DNA of 64,000 nt from 40CM-2-70-7 sp035279865 (lineage in GTDB: Bacteria > Gemmatimonadota > Gemmatimonadetes > Gemmatimonadales > GWC2-71-9): NCBI GenBank assembly GCA_035279865.1, contig DATEGY010000124.1, positions 1 to 64,000 of the forward strand, written 5' to 3'. The stretch's first letter is position 1. Each line of letters opens with the position of its first letter. Of the stretch, positions 1 to 7,789 are shown in pieces. The position numbers and the translations under genes are program-made. Below the pieces are notes generated by a model. It saw only the letters and a list, made by a program, of their open reading frames with translations, did not search any database and had not been told where the DNA came from.

Positions 1-2
1 TG

Positions 3-380
3 CGCGCGCCCCGCGGATTCACGCTCATCGAGCTGATGATCGTCATCGTCATCATCGGGATTCTCGCCACGATGGCGATCCTCAACTACACCAGCACGAA
101 GCAAAAATCCTACGAAGCGCAGATGAAGTCCGACCTCCGGAACCTGGCGACCGCCGAAGAAGCGTATTTCTACGACAGCGCGTCGTACACGAACAGCCTG
201 CCCCTGATGAACAACTTCAGCCCGAGCGCCGGCGGCACCATCGTCGTGAACGAGGCCACCAAAGTGGGCTGGTCCGCGACGGCCTCGAGTTCGGGTACGG
301 GGCGGAAGTGCTACCTCTTTATGGGCTCCGCCACACCCGTGGGCGCCGCCACGCAGGAGGGTGTGGCCGCCTGCTCCTGA
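3..380 (+). CDS. Type IV pilin-like protein, 5' partial
   Basis: The reading frame is open from the left edge, so the start codon lies outside the window. The first visible residues are RAPRGFTLIELMIVIVIIG, a classic class III signal: prepilin peptidase would cut after the Gly before FTLIE. The N-terminal hydrophobic helix would hold the subunit in the inner membrane and later in the fibre core. The rest (about 100 residues) is a small globular head with two cysteines near the end (in KCYLF and AACS), matching the disulfide-bounded D-region of PilA-type major pilins. It could also be a minor pilin or pseudopilin; the short length and the D-loop favour a pilin. The family call is firm, the exact role is not. 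Confidence 0.88.
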   Translation, partial: RAPRGFTLIELMIVIVIIGILATMAILNYTSTKQKSYEAQMKSDLRNLATAEEAYFYDSASYTNSLPLMNNFSPSAGGTIVVNEATKVGWSATASSSGTGRKCYLFMGSATPVGAATQEGVAACS

Positions 381-418
381 CGGGGCTGATCAGGACGTTC
401 GCGCGACGGCGTGAAGGC

Positions 419-670
419 ATGCTGTACGCGATGGACGGTGGAATCTGGCTGCATCGCCACCGCATTCACGACGAGCCGATGATCCACCTCGTCTCGGCCC
501 GCCGGGAGCCGCTCCTCGCCGTCGGTGACCGCCTGGGCCTCGACCCCGTCTGGCTGCAATACAAGCCCCTGAAAGACCCGCGCACCGGCGTGCGGGTGGA
601 AGCGTGGCACTGGGACTTGTGGGGGGAGCCGAAACGCCGGCTGGAGGCGCTGCTGGACGCCGGTCAGTGA
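419..670 (+). CDS. Small DUF4031-like protein
   Basis: An 83-residue protein starting MLYAMDGGIWLHRHR. The pattern of an early His, then HLVSA, a DRLGLDPVWLQ block and a late HWDL resembles small DUF4031 proteins, whose function is unknown. The frame is open further upstream into the pilin gene, but that part is alternate-frame translation, so ATG 419 (or ATG 431) is preferred. It ends inside the last codons of the convergent MMPL gene, overlapping it by 7 bases. It lies 38 bases after the pilin stop and could share its transcript. The family call is from memory of the motif pattern and is moderate only. Confidence 0.6.
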   Translation: MLYAMDGGIWLHRHRIHDEPMIHLVSARREPLLAVGDRLGLDPVWLQYKPLKDPRTGVRVEAWHWDLWGEPKRRLEALLDAGQ

Positions 671-2961
671 CCGGGGGGAGGGTCTTTCGGGGCCCGCACG
701 CCGGGCCACCAGTTCCACCGCCCCGCGATGTGCATGATGGCGGGGACCAGGACCATCCGGATGAGGGTCGCGTCCAGGAGCACGGCGACGGCGAGCCCGA
801 ACCCCATGAACTGCACCGCCAGGACGCGGGAGAAGGCGAATACGCCGAATACCAGAACCATGATGGCGGCGGCGAACGTGATGGTGGACGCCGTGCTCGA
901 CAGCCCTTCCATGGTGGCGTGATCGTTCCGCCCGGTCTTGTCGAACACCTCTTTCACCCGCGTCAACAGAAACACCTCGTAGTCCATCGATAGTCCGAAG
1001 ACCACCGCGAATACGATGACGGGCACCACCACGAAGATCGCCTCGGTGGGGCCGTCCAGCCGGAACAGCCAGCCGAGAAACCCGCGTTGGAACACGAGCA
1101 CGGTGATCCCGAAAGCTCCACCCACCGATAGGCAGTTGAGGAGCACCGCTTTCAAGGGCACGAGGAGGGACTTGAACGCGACGAACAGCATCACGGCCGT
1201 GACGCCCAGGATGAGCGCGACGATGCCGGGGAAGCGCGACAGCAGATCGTTCTGGAGGTCGACGCTGGTGGCGGCGAACCCGCCGACGAGGATCGTGGCG
1301 CCGTCGAGTCCGCGAATGCCCCGGCGGGCGACGGCCCGGGCGTGCGTGGCCATCTGCATCAGTCCGGTCAGCGTCACCGAATCTTCCGGAATGACATCGA
1401 CCAGCGTGGTACGGGAGTCGGCACTCAGATAGGCGTTGAAGAACGTCGGATGCCGTCGCCGCACCGAGTCCGGATTCGCGTAGAACATGGTGAGCGCCAG
1501 ACTCGAGAGGTGCGGCTGCAGGGAGGCCACGCCGCGGACCTGCTTCACGCGGGGATCCTTGAGGATGGCGTCACCGAGCGCCTTGAGGCCGAGGAGGCGG
1601 CGCGCCGACAGCGCGGACTCTCCCGCCGGCAGGGCGATGACCACGCGCGTCGGCTGAATGATCCCCGAGACGCCCATCGTCACCAGCTCCTGCAGACCCT
1701 CGCCCGACTCGGACTCCGACGGGAACCAGTTCCGAGCCGGCAGGCCGATCTTCATCTGGGACAAGGGGATCATCAGGAGCCCGATGACCCCGCCCCCCAG
1801 CGCGATCGCCCGCCAGGGGCGGTGTCCGAGCCAGCGGGCCCAGCGCTCCCAGCCGGTGGGCGCGTGAAAGCGCGCGAGGGGGCGGGCCAGCCACTTGGGC
1901 CGGTCGATGCTCCTGCCGAGGATGGCGAGCAGGGCGGGCAGGAACGTGGTCGCGATGCCGATGGCGATGGCGACCACCAGCAATCCTCCGATCCCCACCG
2001 ACCGCGTTTCGATCAACGGAGTGACGAGCAGCGCGGCGAATCCCACGACCACGGTGAGCCCCGACGTGATGACGGCCGAGCCCGCGGTCTGAATGGTGCG
2101 GGCCGCGGCGTCCGCGGGAGACAGGCCGCGATTGAGCTCCTCCCGGAACCGGGTCACCACCAGGAGGGAGTAGTCGATCCCCACCCCGAGTCCCACCATG
2201 CTGGTGATCGTCAGGGCGAAGACCGACATCGTCTGGAAATGCGCCACAATGGTGATGAGACCGAGGGCGATGATGATCGACAGGACGCCTACGATGATCG
2301 GGAGGATGGCCGCCACCAGCGCTCCGAAGGCGATGACCAGCACCACGAGGGAAATCGGCACCGCGCGGTGCTCCCCCTGCTGGGTGTCCTCGGCCGAGAT
2401 GGTCCGGATGTCGTAGTCGAGTGCCGGGTCGCCCGTGAGCTTCACGTCGAACGCGCCGGCTCCGGGAATGGCGGCGACCGTCGCGGCGAGGGTGGTCCGG
2501 ATGTCCGGGACGAAGTTGTTCTTGATGTTGTCGGTCTCGGCGGTCTCCATCGCCGCGATCAGGAACGTCGTGTGCCGGTCCTTGCTGACGAAGGTCGATT
2601 CTCCGAGGGACTGCGCCGAGACGACCTGTTTGATGTAGTACTTGCGGCGGAGGACGGCGCTGAGCGAGTCGAGGACGCGGACGAACCGGGGATGGCTCAC
2701 CGGGACCGGTCCGCGGACGACGACGGCGACATATTCGGCGATCGGGTTCGGCAGCGCGGCCTTGAGGGCCTCACCGGCCCGGAAGGACTCAGTGGATTCG
2801 TCGGAGCCCCCGCGGACCGCCAGGGCGTCCTGCACCCGCGCCGCGCTCGGCGCGAGCACCGCCGCCACCAGGGCCCAGGCGAGAAGCACCCACCAGCGGC
2901 GGCGGATCAACATCCTGGCGGGGAGAGTTATCACGAGCGAGGGCGCATAGGCCGAGGACAA
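664..2961 (-). CDS. MMPL/RND-superfamily transporter
   Basis: A 765-residue polytopic protein of the MMPL branch of the RND superfamily, proton-driven exporters of lipids or hydrophobic compounds. The layout is typical: one N-terminal membrane helix (WWVLLAWALVAAVLAPSA), a large extracytoplasmic loop (about 45-190), a block of five or six helices containing GVGIDYSLLVVTRFREEL, a second loop (about 390-540) and a second helix block with GLSMDYEVFLLTRVKE. The two Asp-Tyr pairs are the proton-relay motif. The start is uncertain: TTG 2961 has an AGGAG about 9 bases upstream, while GTG 2934 and ATG 2913 also lie before the first helix. It is divergent from the protease gene at 3024. The substrate cannot be told. 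Confidence 0.9.
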   Translation of the reverse strand: MSSAYAPSLVITLPARMLIRRRWWVLLAWALVAAVLAPSAARVQDALAVRGGSDESTESFRAGEALKAALPNPIAEYVAVVVRGPVPVSHPRFVRVLDSLSAVLRRKYYIKQVVSAQSLGESTFVSKDRHTTFLIAAMETAETDNIKNNFVPDIRTTLAATVAAIPGAGAFDVKLTGDPALDYDIRTISAEDTQQGEHRAVPISLVVLVIAFGALVAAILPIIVGVLSIIIALGLITIVAHFQTMSVFALTITSMVGLGVGIDYSLLVVTRFREELNRGLSPADAAARTIQTAGSAVITSGLTVVVGFAALLVTPLIETRSVGIGGLLVVAIAIGIATTFLPALLAILGRSIDRPKWLARPLARFHAPTGWERWARWLGHRPWRAIALGGGVIGLLMIPLSQMKIGLPARNWFPSESESGEGLQELVTMGVSGIIQPTRVVIALPAGESALSARRLLGLKALGDAILKDPRVKQVRGVASLQPHLSSLALTMFYANPDSVRRRHPTFFNAYLSADSRTTLVDVIPEDSVTLTGLMQMATHARAVARRGIRGLDGATILVGGFAATSVDLQNDLLSRFPGIVALILGVTAVMLFVAFKSLLVPLKAVLLNCLSVGGAFGITVLVFQRGFLGWLFRLDGPTEAIFVVVPVIVFAVVFGLSMDYEVFLLTRVKEVFDKTGRNDHATMEGLSSTASTITFAAAIMVLVFGVFAFSRVLAVQFMGFGLAVAVLLDATLIRMVLVPAIMHIAGRWNWWPGVRAPKDPPPGH

Positions 2962-2990
2962 TCATAGAGAGACTCCTAGGCCGAAGCTAG

Positions 2991-3010
2991 CGGCGCGCGT
3001 ACGCGCGCCG
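2991..3010. repeat. 20-bp perfect palindrome between divergent genes
   Basis: The left half CGGCGCGCGT is followed immediately by its exact reverse complement. It lies in the 62-base gap between the divergent MMPL and metalloprotease genes, 13 bases before ATG 3024. It could be an operator, a very stable hairpin or simply GC-rich chance; nothing else in the gap decides. Confidence 0.6.
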
Positions 3011-3023
3011 ACATATTGCGCCC

Positions 3024-3863
3024 ATGGCCGACCGGCGTCCCTCGCCCGTTCTCATCGTCGCCTGCGCGCTCGTGTTCCTGGTGCTCTGGCGGACCGTGGT
3101 CCGTCATCGGCCGTCCCGCGCGCGGGTTGCGGCGGCGCAGGCGCCCGCCGTCCCGGTCCCCCACAAACGGGATTCCCTCGGTGCCCAGCTCACCGCCCGT
3201 GTGGACTCGGGACGGGACACCACGCCCGCCGCTCCCGTCTCACCCATGGATACGGTGGTGATGAATGAGCCGCAGGGGTATTACGATCAACTGGCCCGGG
3301 CGCAGACCCGCCGCCAGATCCGCGCCAGCGTCGGCGTCACCTATCTGAACGAAATCGTCGAGGAGAGCTCGGACTCGGCGCTGCATCGCTGGGACCACCG
3401 GTACCGCGATCCGGTCCGGATCTACCTCACGACCGATACCGTCGAGAACTTCCAGCCCGCCTTCCTGGATGCCGTGCGGTCGGCGATCACGCGCTGGGAC
3501 CAGGTCCAGTTGCCGGTGCGCTTCGAATACGTCGACGACTCGAGCCGCGCCGAGGTGGTGTTCCGGTGGCGACGGCAGTTCGACATCGACCGCACGGGGC
3601 AGACCGACCTCACCTGGGACCGTGACGGCCACGTGCTGTCCGCCGTCGTCACCATCGCCACGTTCGATCCGTCGAACCACCCGATGGGCGTCGATGACGT
3701 CCGCGTCGTCGCGCTTCACGAGGTCGGTCACATGCTCGGTCTCAATCATTCGAGCGATTCGACCGACGTCATGTTCGGCCACACGATGGCCCGGGACCTC
3801 TCGGCCCGGGATGAACGGACCGCGCAGCTCCTGTACGAGCTGAGCCCCGGGAGCGTCCGGTGA
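3024..3863 (+). CDS. Secreted matrixin-like (M10-type) zinc metalloprotease
   Basis: A 279-residue protein. An N-terminal hydrophobic segment (residues 7-22, LIVACALVFLVLW) acts as signal peptide or anchor, followed by a Pro/Ala-rich linker to about residue 75. The C-terminal half is a matrixin-like catalytic domain with the zinc motif HEVGHMLGLNH at residues 232-242 (zinc ligands H232, H236, H242; catalytic E233) and a plausible Met-turn (DVMFGHTM). It therefore acts outside the cytoplasm on unknown protein substrates. Its stop codon overlaps the GTG start of the radical SAM gene by 4 bases, so the two are translationally coupled although their functions look unrelated. Confidence 0.85.
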   Translation: MADRRPSPVLIVACALVFLVLWRTVVRHRPSRARVAAAQAPAVPVPHKRDSLGAQLTARVDSGRDTTPAAPVSPMDTVVMNEPQGYYDQLARAQTRRQIRASVGVTYLNEIVEESSDSALHRWDHRYRDPVRIYLTTDTVENFQPAFLDAVRSAITRWDQVQLPVRFEYVDDSSRAEVVFRWRRQFDIDRTGQTDLTWDRDGHVLSAVVTIATFDPSNHPMGVDDVRVVALHEVGHMLGLNHSSDSTDVMFGHTMARDLSARDERTAQLLYELSPGSVR

Positions 3864-4957
3864 GCCGCGGACCCCTCCCGCTCCTGGCGGGATCGTCCGC
3901 CGACCCGGGTCCAACCCTCGCCGACGGCCTCGACCGCCGGACCGTGACGGGAACGCTGGTGCTCCCGGAGGCGGACGGAGCGGTCCGCTGCGTCGCCTGC
4001 GGCCACCGCTGTCTGGTGAGGCCCGGCCGCCGGGGGATCTGCAAGGTCAGGTTCAACCGGGATGGGGAGCTGCGGGTGCCCGCGGGGTACGTCGCCGCGC
4101 TGCAATGCGATCCCACGGAAAAGAAGCCGTTCTTCCATTGCCTGCCCGGGAGCGACACGCTGACCTTCGGCATGCTGGGGTGCGACTTTCACTGCGGCTA
4201 CTGCCAGAACTGGCTGACGTCCCAGGCCCTGCGCGACCCGTCCGCCGGCGTGCCGCCCACCGAAGTGAGCGCGGAGGCACTCGTGGGGCTCGCCCTGCGG
4301 CACGGGGCGCGCGTGGTGGGGTCGTCCTACAACGAGCCGCTGATCACGGCGGAGTGGGCCGTCGAGGTGTTCCGCCTGGCTCGAGCCCGGGGTCTCCGCA
4401 CCGCCTTCATCTCCAACGGCAACGCCACACCCGAAGCGCTCGACTTTCTCCGCCCGTGGACCGACTGCTACAAAGTGGACCTGAAGGCGATGGACCCCGC
4501 GCGCTACCGGGAGCTGGGCGGCGTACTGGAGCATGTGACCGCCACCATTGGCGCGGCGAAGGCCCGAGGCTTCTGGGTCGAGGTCGTGACCCTGATCGTG
4601 CCGGGATTCAACGACGACCGGGCTCAGCTCGCTCGGGCTGCGGAGTTGATCGCCTCGGTCTCTCCCGACATTCCCTGGCACGTGACCGCCTTCCACCCGG
4701 ACTACCGGATGACGGATCCGAAGGCGACTCCCACCGAGACGCTGATCGAGGCCTGTGAAATCGGGAGCGCGGCCGGGCTCCGCTTCGTGTACGCCGGGAA
4801 CCGGCCAGGTGCCGTCGGAGAATGGGAGAACACGTACTGCCCGGACTGCGGGGACCTCCTGATCGAGCGGCAGGGATACACGATCAAGGCTCAGCGGATC
4901 GGGAGCGACGGGCGTTGTCCCTCGTGCGCCCGCGCCATCCCCGGGATCTGGGCCTAG
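3860..4957 (+). CDS. amrS: AmmeMemoRadiSam-system radical SAM enzyme
   Basis: A 365-residue radical SAM protein of the PFL-activase-like AmrS family. Residues about 30-60 carry the family N-terminal Cys cluster (CVACGHRCLVRPGRRGIC). The SAM/4Fe-4S motif is GCDFHCGYCQNW with C108-X3-C112-X2-C115. A C-terminal zinc ribbon (CPDCG near 328, CPSC near 353) closes the protein. The segment CDPTEKKPFFHCLPGS is highly typical of the family. The reaction is not established; the family was named from clustering with AMMECR1 and MEMO1 homologues, neither of which is present here. GTG 3860 overlaps the upstream stop (GTGA), and the stop overlaps the next GTG. Confidence 0.88.
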   Translation: MSRGPLPLLAGSSADPGPTLADGLDRRTVTGTLVLPEADGAVRCVACGHRCLVRPGRRGICKVRFNRDGELRVPAGYVAALQCDPTEKKPFFHCLPGSDTLTFGMLGCDFHCGYCQNWLTSQALRDPSAGVPPTEVSAEALVGLALRHGARVVGSSYNEPLITAEWAVEVFRLARARGLRTAFISNGNATPEALDFLRPWTDCYKVDLKAMDPARYRELGGVLEHVTATIGAAKARGFWVEVVTLIVPGFNDDRAQLARAAELIASVSPDIPWHVTAFHPDYRMTDPKATPTETLIEACEIGSAAGLRFVYAGNRPGAVGEWENTYCPDCGDLLIERQGYTIKAQRIGSDGRCPSCARAIPGIWA

Positions 4958-6087
4958 TGCTCGCGCTACTCCCCTTCTTGCTCGCGCTCCAGACGCCCGC
5001 GAGCCCGTACGACTCCGTCGTGTTGTCGGGGATCCGGCAGGGCGCCTATCCCGGGGCAGTGCTGGTCATCGGCGGCCGCGACAAGATCACATACGAAAAA
5101 GGGTACGGGCGGCTGACCTGGTCGCCAGGCGCTCCGGCAGACCGCCCGGACTCCACCCTGTTCGATCTCGCGTCACTCACGAAGGCGGTGGCGACCACGA
5201 CGGCGGCGATGATCCTGGTGGACCGGGGCAAGCTCAAGCTCGACGTCCCGGTCGCGACGTATTTGCCCGAGTTCAACGGGAAGGGCACCGCCGCCGTCAC
5301 CGTCCGCATGCTCCTGACTCACACGTCCGGGCTGCGGGGAGATCTGCCCGTCCCGGTGCTCAAGGCGCTTCCGGATGGGGCGGCGCTGCTTCGCACGGTG
5401 CTGGCGGAGACGCCCCGGACGGCGCCCGGCTCGCGGGTCGTCTACAGCGACCTGAACTTCGTGCTCCTCGGGGAGGTCATCCACCGCCTGTCGGGGGAGC
5501 CGCTCGACCAGTTCGTGGCGAACGAAGTCATCGCCCCGCTGGGACTCGCGCAAACCCGCTACCGGCCGTCCCCACAGCTCGCGCGCCGCACGGCGCCGAC
5601 CGGAATCTGGCACGGTCATCCCGTGGCGGCCGTGGTGAACGATCCGACCGCCGCCAAGGCGGGCGGCGTTTCCGGAAACGCCGGTCTCTTTTCCACCGGA
5701 GAGGACCTCGCCCGCTTCGCGCAGTTCCTGCTCCGCGGCGGCACGCGCTCCGACGGTAAGCCCCTCGTGTCTCAGACGACGGTGCGCCTGTTCACCACCC
5801 GGTCGCCCCAGGCCGACGTCGGCCCCGACCACCGGGCCCTCGGCTGGCAGGCGGTGCCTACGGACGAGGAGGTGTCGAGCGCCGGAAGCCTCTTCGGTCC
5901 GCGGAGCTTCGGACATACGGGATGGACGGGCACGTCCCTCTGGATCGATCCCGACCGCGATCTCTTCGTCATCCTGCTCACGAACCGGGCGTTCGCGCCG
6001 CGGGCGAAGAAGCCGTTCACGGTCCTGAAGACGGTCCGGGGCCGCCTGGCGGACGCCGCGGCCCGGGAGAGCGACCGCGCGCGGTAG
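4957..6087 (+). CDS. Serine hydrolase, beta-lactamase class C/S12 family
   Basis: A 376-residue secreted serine hydrolase of the class C beta-lactamase/S12 peptidase family. GTG 4957 shares its first base with the preceding TAG stop (TAGTG) and gives a clean signal peptide (LALLPFLLALQTPASP). All three catalytic motifs are visible: S73-L-T-K76 (nucleophile and base), Y163-S-D (the YxN-equivalent) and H320-T-G (the KTG-equivalent). Members include D-aminopeptidases, esterases and beta-lactamases, so the substrate is open. It is the last gene of the coupled run that begins at 3024. Confidence 0.88.
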   Translation: MLALLPFLLALQTPASPYDSVVLSGIRQGAYPGAVLVIGGRDKITYEKGYGRLTWSPGAPADRPDSTLFDLASLTKAVATTTAAMILVDRGKLKLDVPVATYLPEFNGKGTAAVTVRMLLTHTSGLRGDLPVPVLKALPDGAALLRTVLAETPRTAPGSRVVYSDLNFVLLGEVIHRLSGEPLDQFVANEVIAPLGLAQTRYRPSPQLARRTAPTGIWHGHPVAAVVNDPTAAKAGGVSGNAGLFSTGEDLARFAQFLLRGGTRSDGKPLVSQTTVRLFTTRSPQADVGPDHRALGWQAVPTDEEVSSAGSLFGPRSFGHTGWTGTSLWIDPDRDLFVILLTNRAFAPRAKKPFTVLKTVRGRLADAAARESDRAR

Positions 6088-6145
6088 GAACTTCTTGCCT
6101 CGGGGTACCGTTCCCGGGTAGGTTCGCGATGGCGGGAGGAGTGGA

Positions 6146-6454
6146 ATGACGGATGTGCAGCTCACCGAGGAGCAGCTCAAGACGGCGCTCCGGTCGGTAA
6201 AAGATCCTGAGCTCAATCTGAACATCATCGACCTGGGGCTGGTCTACGGCGTGGACCCCGGGGACGGTGACGTGCGGGTCACCATGACGCTGACCTCGCC
6301 CGGCTGCCCGGCGGGACCCCAGATCATTCACGACATCTACGAACAGCTGAAGCCCATCCCGGGGGTCAAAGACGTCGACGTTGACTTGGTGTGGGAGCCG
6401 TACTGGACGCCCGAAAAAATCGAACCGAAGATCCGGGCGATGATGGGGTTTTAG
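6146..6454 (+). CDS. MIP18-family (SufT-like) Fe-S assembly factor
   Basis: A 102-residue single-domain MIP18/DUF59 protein. Family hallmarks are KDPELNLNIIDLGLVYG (residues 19-35) and the SPGCPAGP loop with the conserved C54. SufT/PaaD-type members help to place Fe-S clusters in recipient proteins and often belong to suf operons; the suf operon here lies 15 kb away. A strong GGAGG ribosome-binding site precedes ATG 6146. The gene ends tail-to-tail with RNase D, the two stop codons overlapping at 6451-6454. Confidence 0.87.
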   Translation: MTDVQLTEEQLKTALRSVKDPELNLNIIDLGLVYGVDPGDGDVRVTMTLTSPGCPAGPQIIHDIYEQLKPIPGVKDVDVDLVWEPYWTPEKIEPKIRAMMGF

Positions 6455-7587
6455 GAGGCCTGGGCCGTCGCCTGCAGCAGGGCGTCACCGACTACCGAGA
6501 GTTGCCAGCGCCGGAGCTCCCCGATACGGGCGAGCCCGGCGCGATCCGTTGGATGGGCTCTCGCCACGGCTTCGAGGGCGACCCGTCCCAAGAGGACCCC
6601 GGGGTCGATCCCCAGCTCGGCGGCCCGGGCGTTGCGCGCCGCTTTGAGCTTCTCCTGACGCACATCATAGGACGGGTCATGCGGAGGGCGCGGCGGCCGC
6701 ACCAGACGCGGCAGTTCGCTTTCCGGAACCAGGAGCGCCCGTTCGACCGCTTCGAGCAGCGCCGGCCCGTGCCGCTTGGCGAGCGATGCCGGGAGATCCT
6801 TCACGCGGGCCAGGTCGTCGGCGGTCCGGGGAAGGGCGCGGCTGACGCCGAGGAGTGACTCGTTGCCGATGATCCGGAATTGGGCTTTGTCTTCGCGACG
6901 GGCAATTCCCTCGCGCCAGGCGGAGAGCTCCCGGAGCACCGCCAGCTGGCGGGGGCGCAGCGCCTTGGCGCCCTTGATGCGGAGAAAGGCCGCGCCGTCA
7001 TCCTGAGGCACGGTCCACCGCAGTCCTTCCAGTCTCGCGAATTCTTCCGTCGCCCAGTCCCAGCGGGACAGCTCCCGCAAGCGCGCTTCGAGCGCGTCGC
7101 GCAATGCGGGCAAGTGCGCCGTGTCGGCGGCCGCATACTCGAGCATACCGGGGGTCAAGGGGCGCTGCGACCAGTCCGCCTTCTGATGAGCCTTGGACAG
7201 CTTCAGCCCCAGGTACTTCTCGAGGAGGGCGGCGAGGCCTATGGCGGGCTCTCCGGCGAGCTGCGCGGCCACGCGGCTGTCGAAGAGGCGGACGGCCCGG
7301 AAGCCGTAGTCCCGGTCGAGGGTGCGGAGATCGTAGTCGGCGTCGTGGAAGATCTTCTCCACGCCCGGGTCGGCGAGGAGTGTGCCCACGGGCGAGAGGT
7401 CGGTGATCGCCACGGGGTCGATGATCGCGGTGGCGCGCCGGGTGGACAACTGGACGAGATAGATGCGGTCCACGAAACGGTGGAAACTCGCCGCCTCCGT
7501 GTCCACGGCCACCGGGGACTCCCGGCGGAAGGCGGTGACCACCTGGGTCAGCGCCTCCGGGGTGGCGATGTATCGCGCGTCGCTAAT
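6451..7587 (-). CDS. rnd: Ribonuclease D
   Basis: A DEDD-type 3'-5' exoribonuclease with HRDC domain, acting in tRNA and small-RNA 3' maturation. From an ATT start it has 378 residues. ExoI is VDTEA (D29, E31), ExoII is HDADYDLRTL and ExoIII is YAAADTAHL; an HRDC-like region follows in the C-terminal half. The family N-terminus (DARYIATPEAL) begins right at the stop of the upstream small gene. No ATG, GTG or TTG lies there, only ATT at 7587 overlapping that TAG by one base, with AAGGCGG upstream. The alternative is ATG 7701, whose 38 extra residues would be out-of-frame translation of the small gene. Confidence 0.88.
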   Translation of the reverse strand: MSDARYIATPEALTQVVTAFRRESPVAVDTEAASFHRFVDRIYLVQLSTRRATAIIDPVAITDLSPVGTLLADPGVEKIFHDADYDLRTLDRDYGFRAVRLFDSRVAAQLAGEPAIGLAALLEKYLGLKLSKAHQKADWSQRPLTPGMLEYAAADTAHLPALRDALEARLRELSRWDWATEEFARLEGLRWTVPQDDGAAFLRIKGAKALRPRQLAVLRELSAWREGIARREDKAQFRIIGNESLLGVSRALPRTADDLARVKDLPASLAKRHGPALLEAVERALLVPESELPRLVRPPRPPHDPSYDVRQEKLKAARNARAAELGIDPGVLLGRVALEAVARAHPTDRAGLARIGELRRWQLSVVGDALLQATAQAS

Positions 7588-7759
7588 GCTGATCCGCCTT
7601 GCCCAGCTGCTCCAGTCCGGCCGCGATCTCTTCCAGCGCCTTGGCGAGGGTCTTGTAGAATTCGGGATCGGGGGGTTCGGGTGCGCCGCCCAGCGGGTCA
7701 CCGGCGCATTTGCGCGCGGCCCGCGCGGCGTGTCTGATGTAGTCGGTAGCTACCCGCAT
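7583..7759 (-). CDS. Small protein coupled to RNase D
   Basis: A 58-residue protein, MRVATDYIRHAARAARK to EQLGKADQH, with an amphipathic helical C-terminal half (FYKTLAKALEEIAAGLEQL). No family was recognised. It starts at ATG 7759 and its TAG stop overlaps the apparent start of rnd, so it probably shares that transcript. It is divergent from the PLP-enzyme gene, with only 30 bases between the starts. Support comes from its placement exactly between rnd and the divergent gene, and from the fact that the long rnd reading frame loses its family match inside it. Confidence 0.6.
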   Translation of the reverse strand: MRVATDYIRHAARAARKCAGDPLGGAPEPPDPEFYKTLAKALEEIAAGLEQLGKADQH

Positions 7760-7789
7760 GGATTCACTCGCGGTGAAAGGCGTTGAGCA

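Noticed and set aside
308..418. Upstream extension of the small DUF4031-like gene into the pilin gene
   Set aside because: The extra residues are Arg/Gly-rich alternate-frame translation of the pilin 3' end; ATG 419 fits better.
1342..2967. A 541-codon open frame antisense to the MMPL transporter gene
   Set aside because: Composition is Arg/Gly/Asp-rich without any family block; it is the typical GC-rich antisense shadow of a clearly identified gene.
7010..7025. A CATCCTGAGG match to the thiC-flanking repeat inside rnd
   Set aside because: Only about ten bases match, the conserved second end is absent, and it lies in coding sequence.
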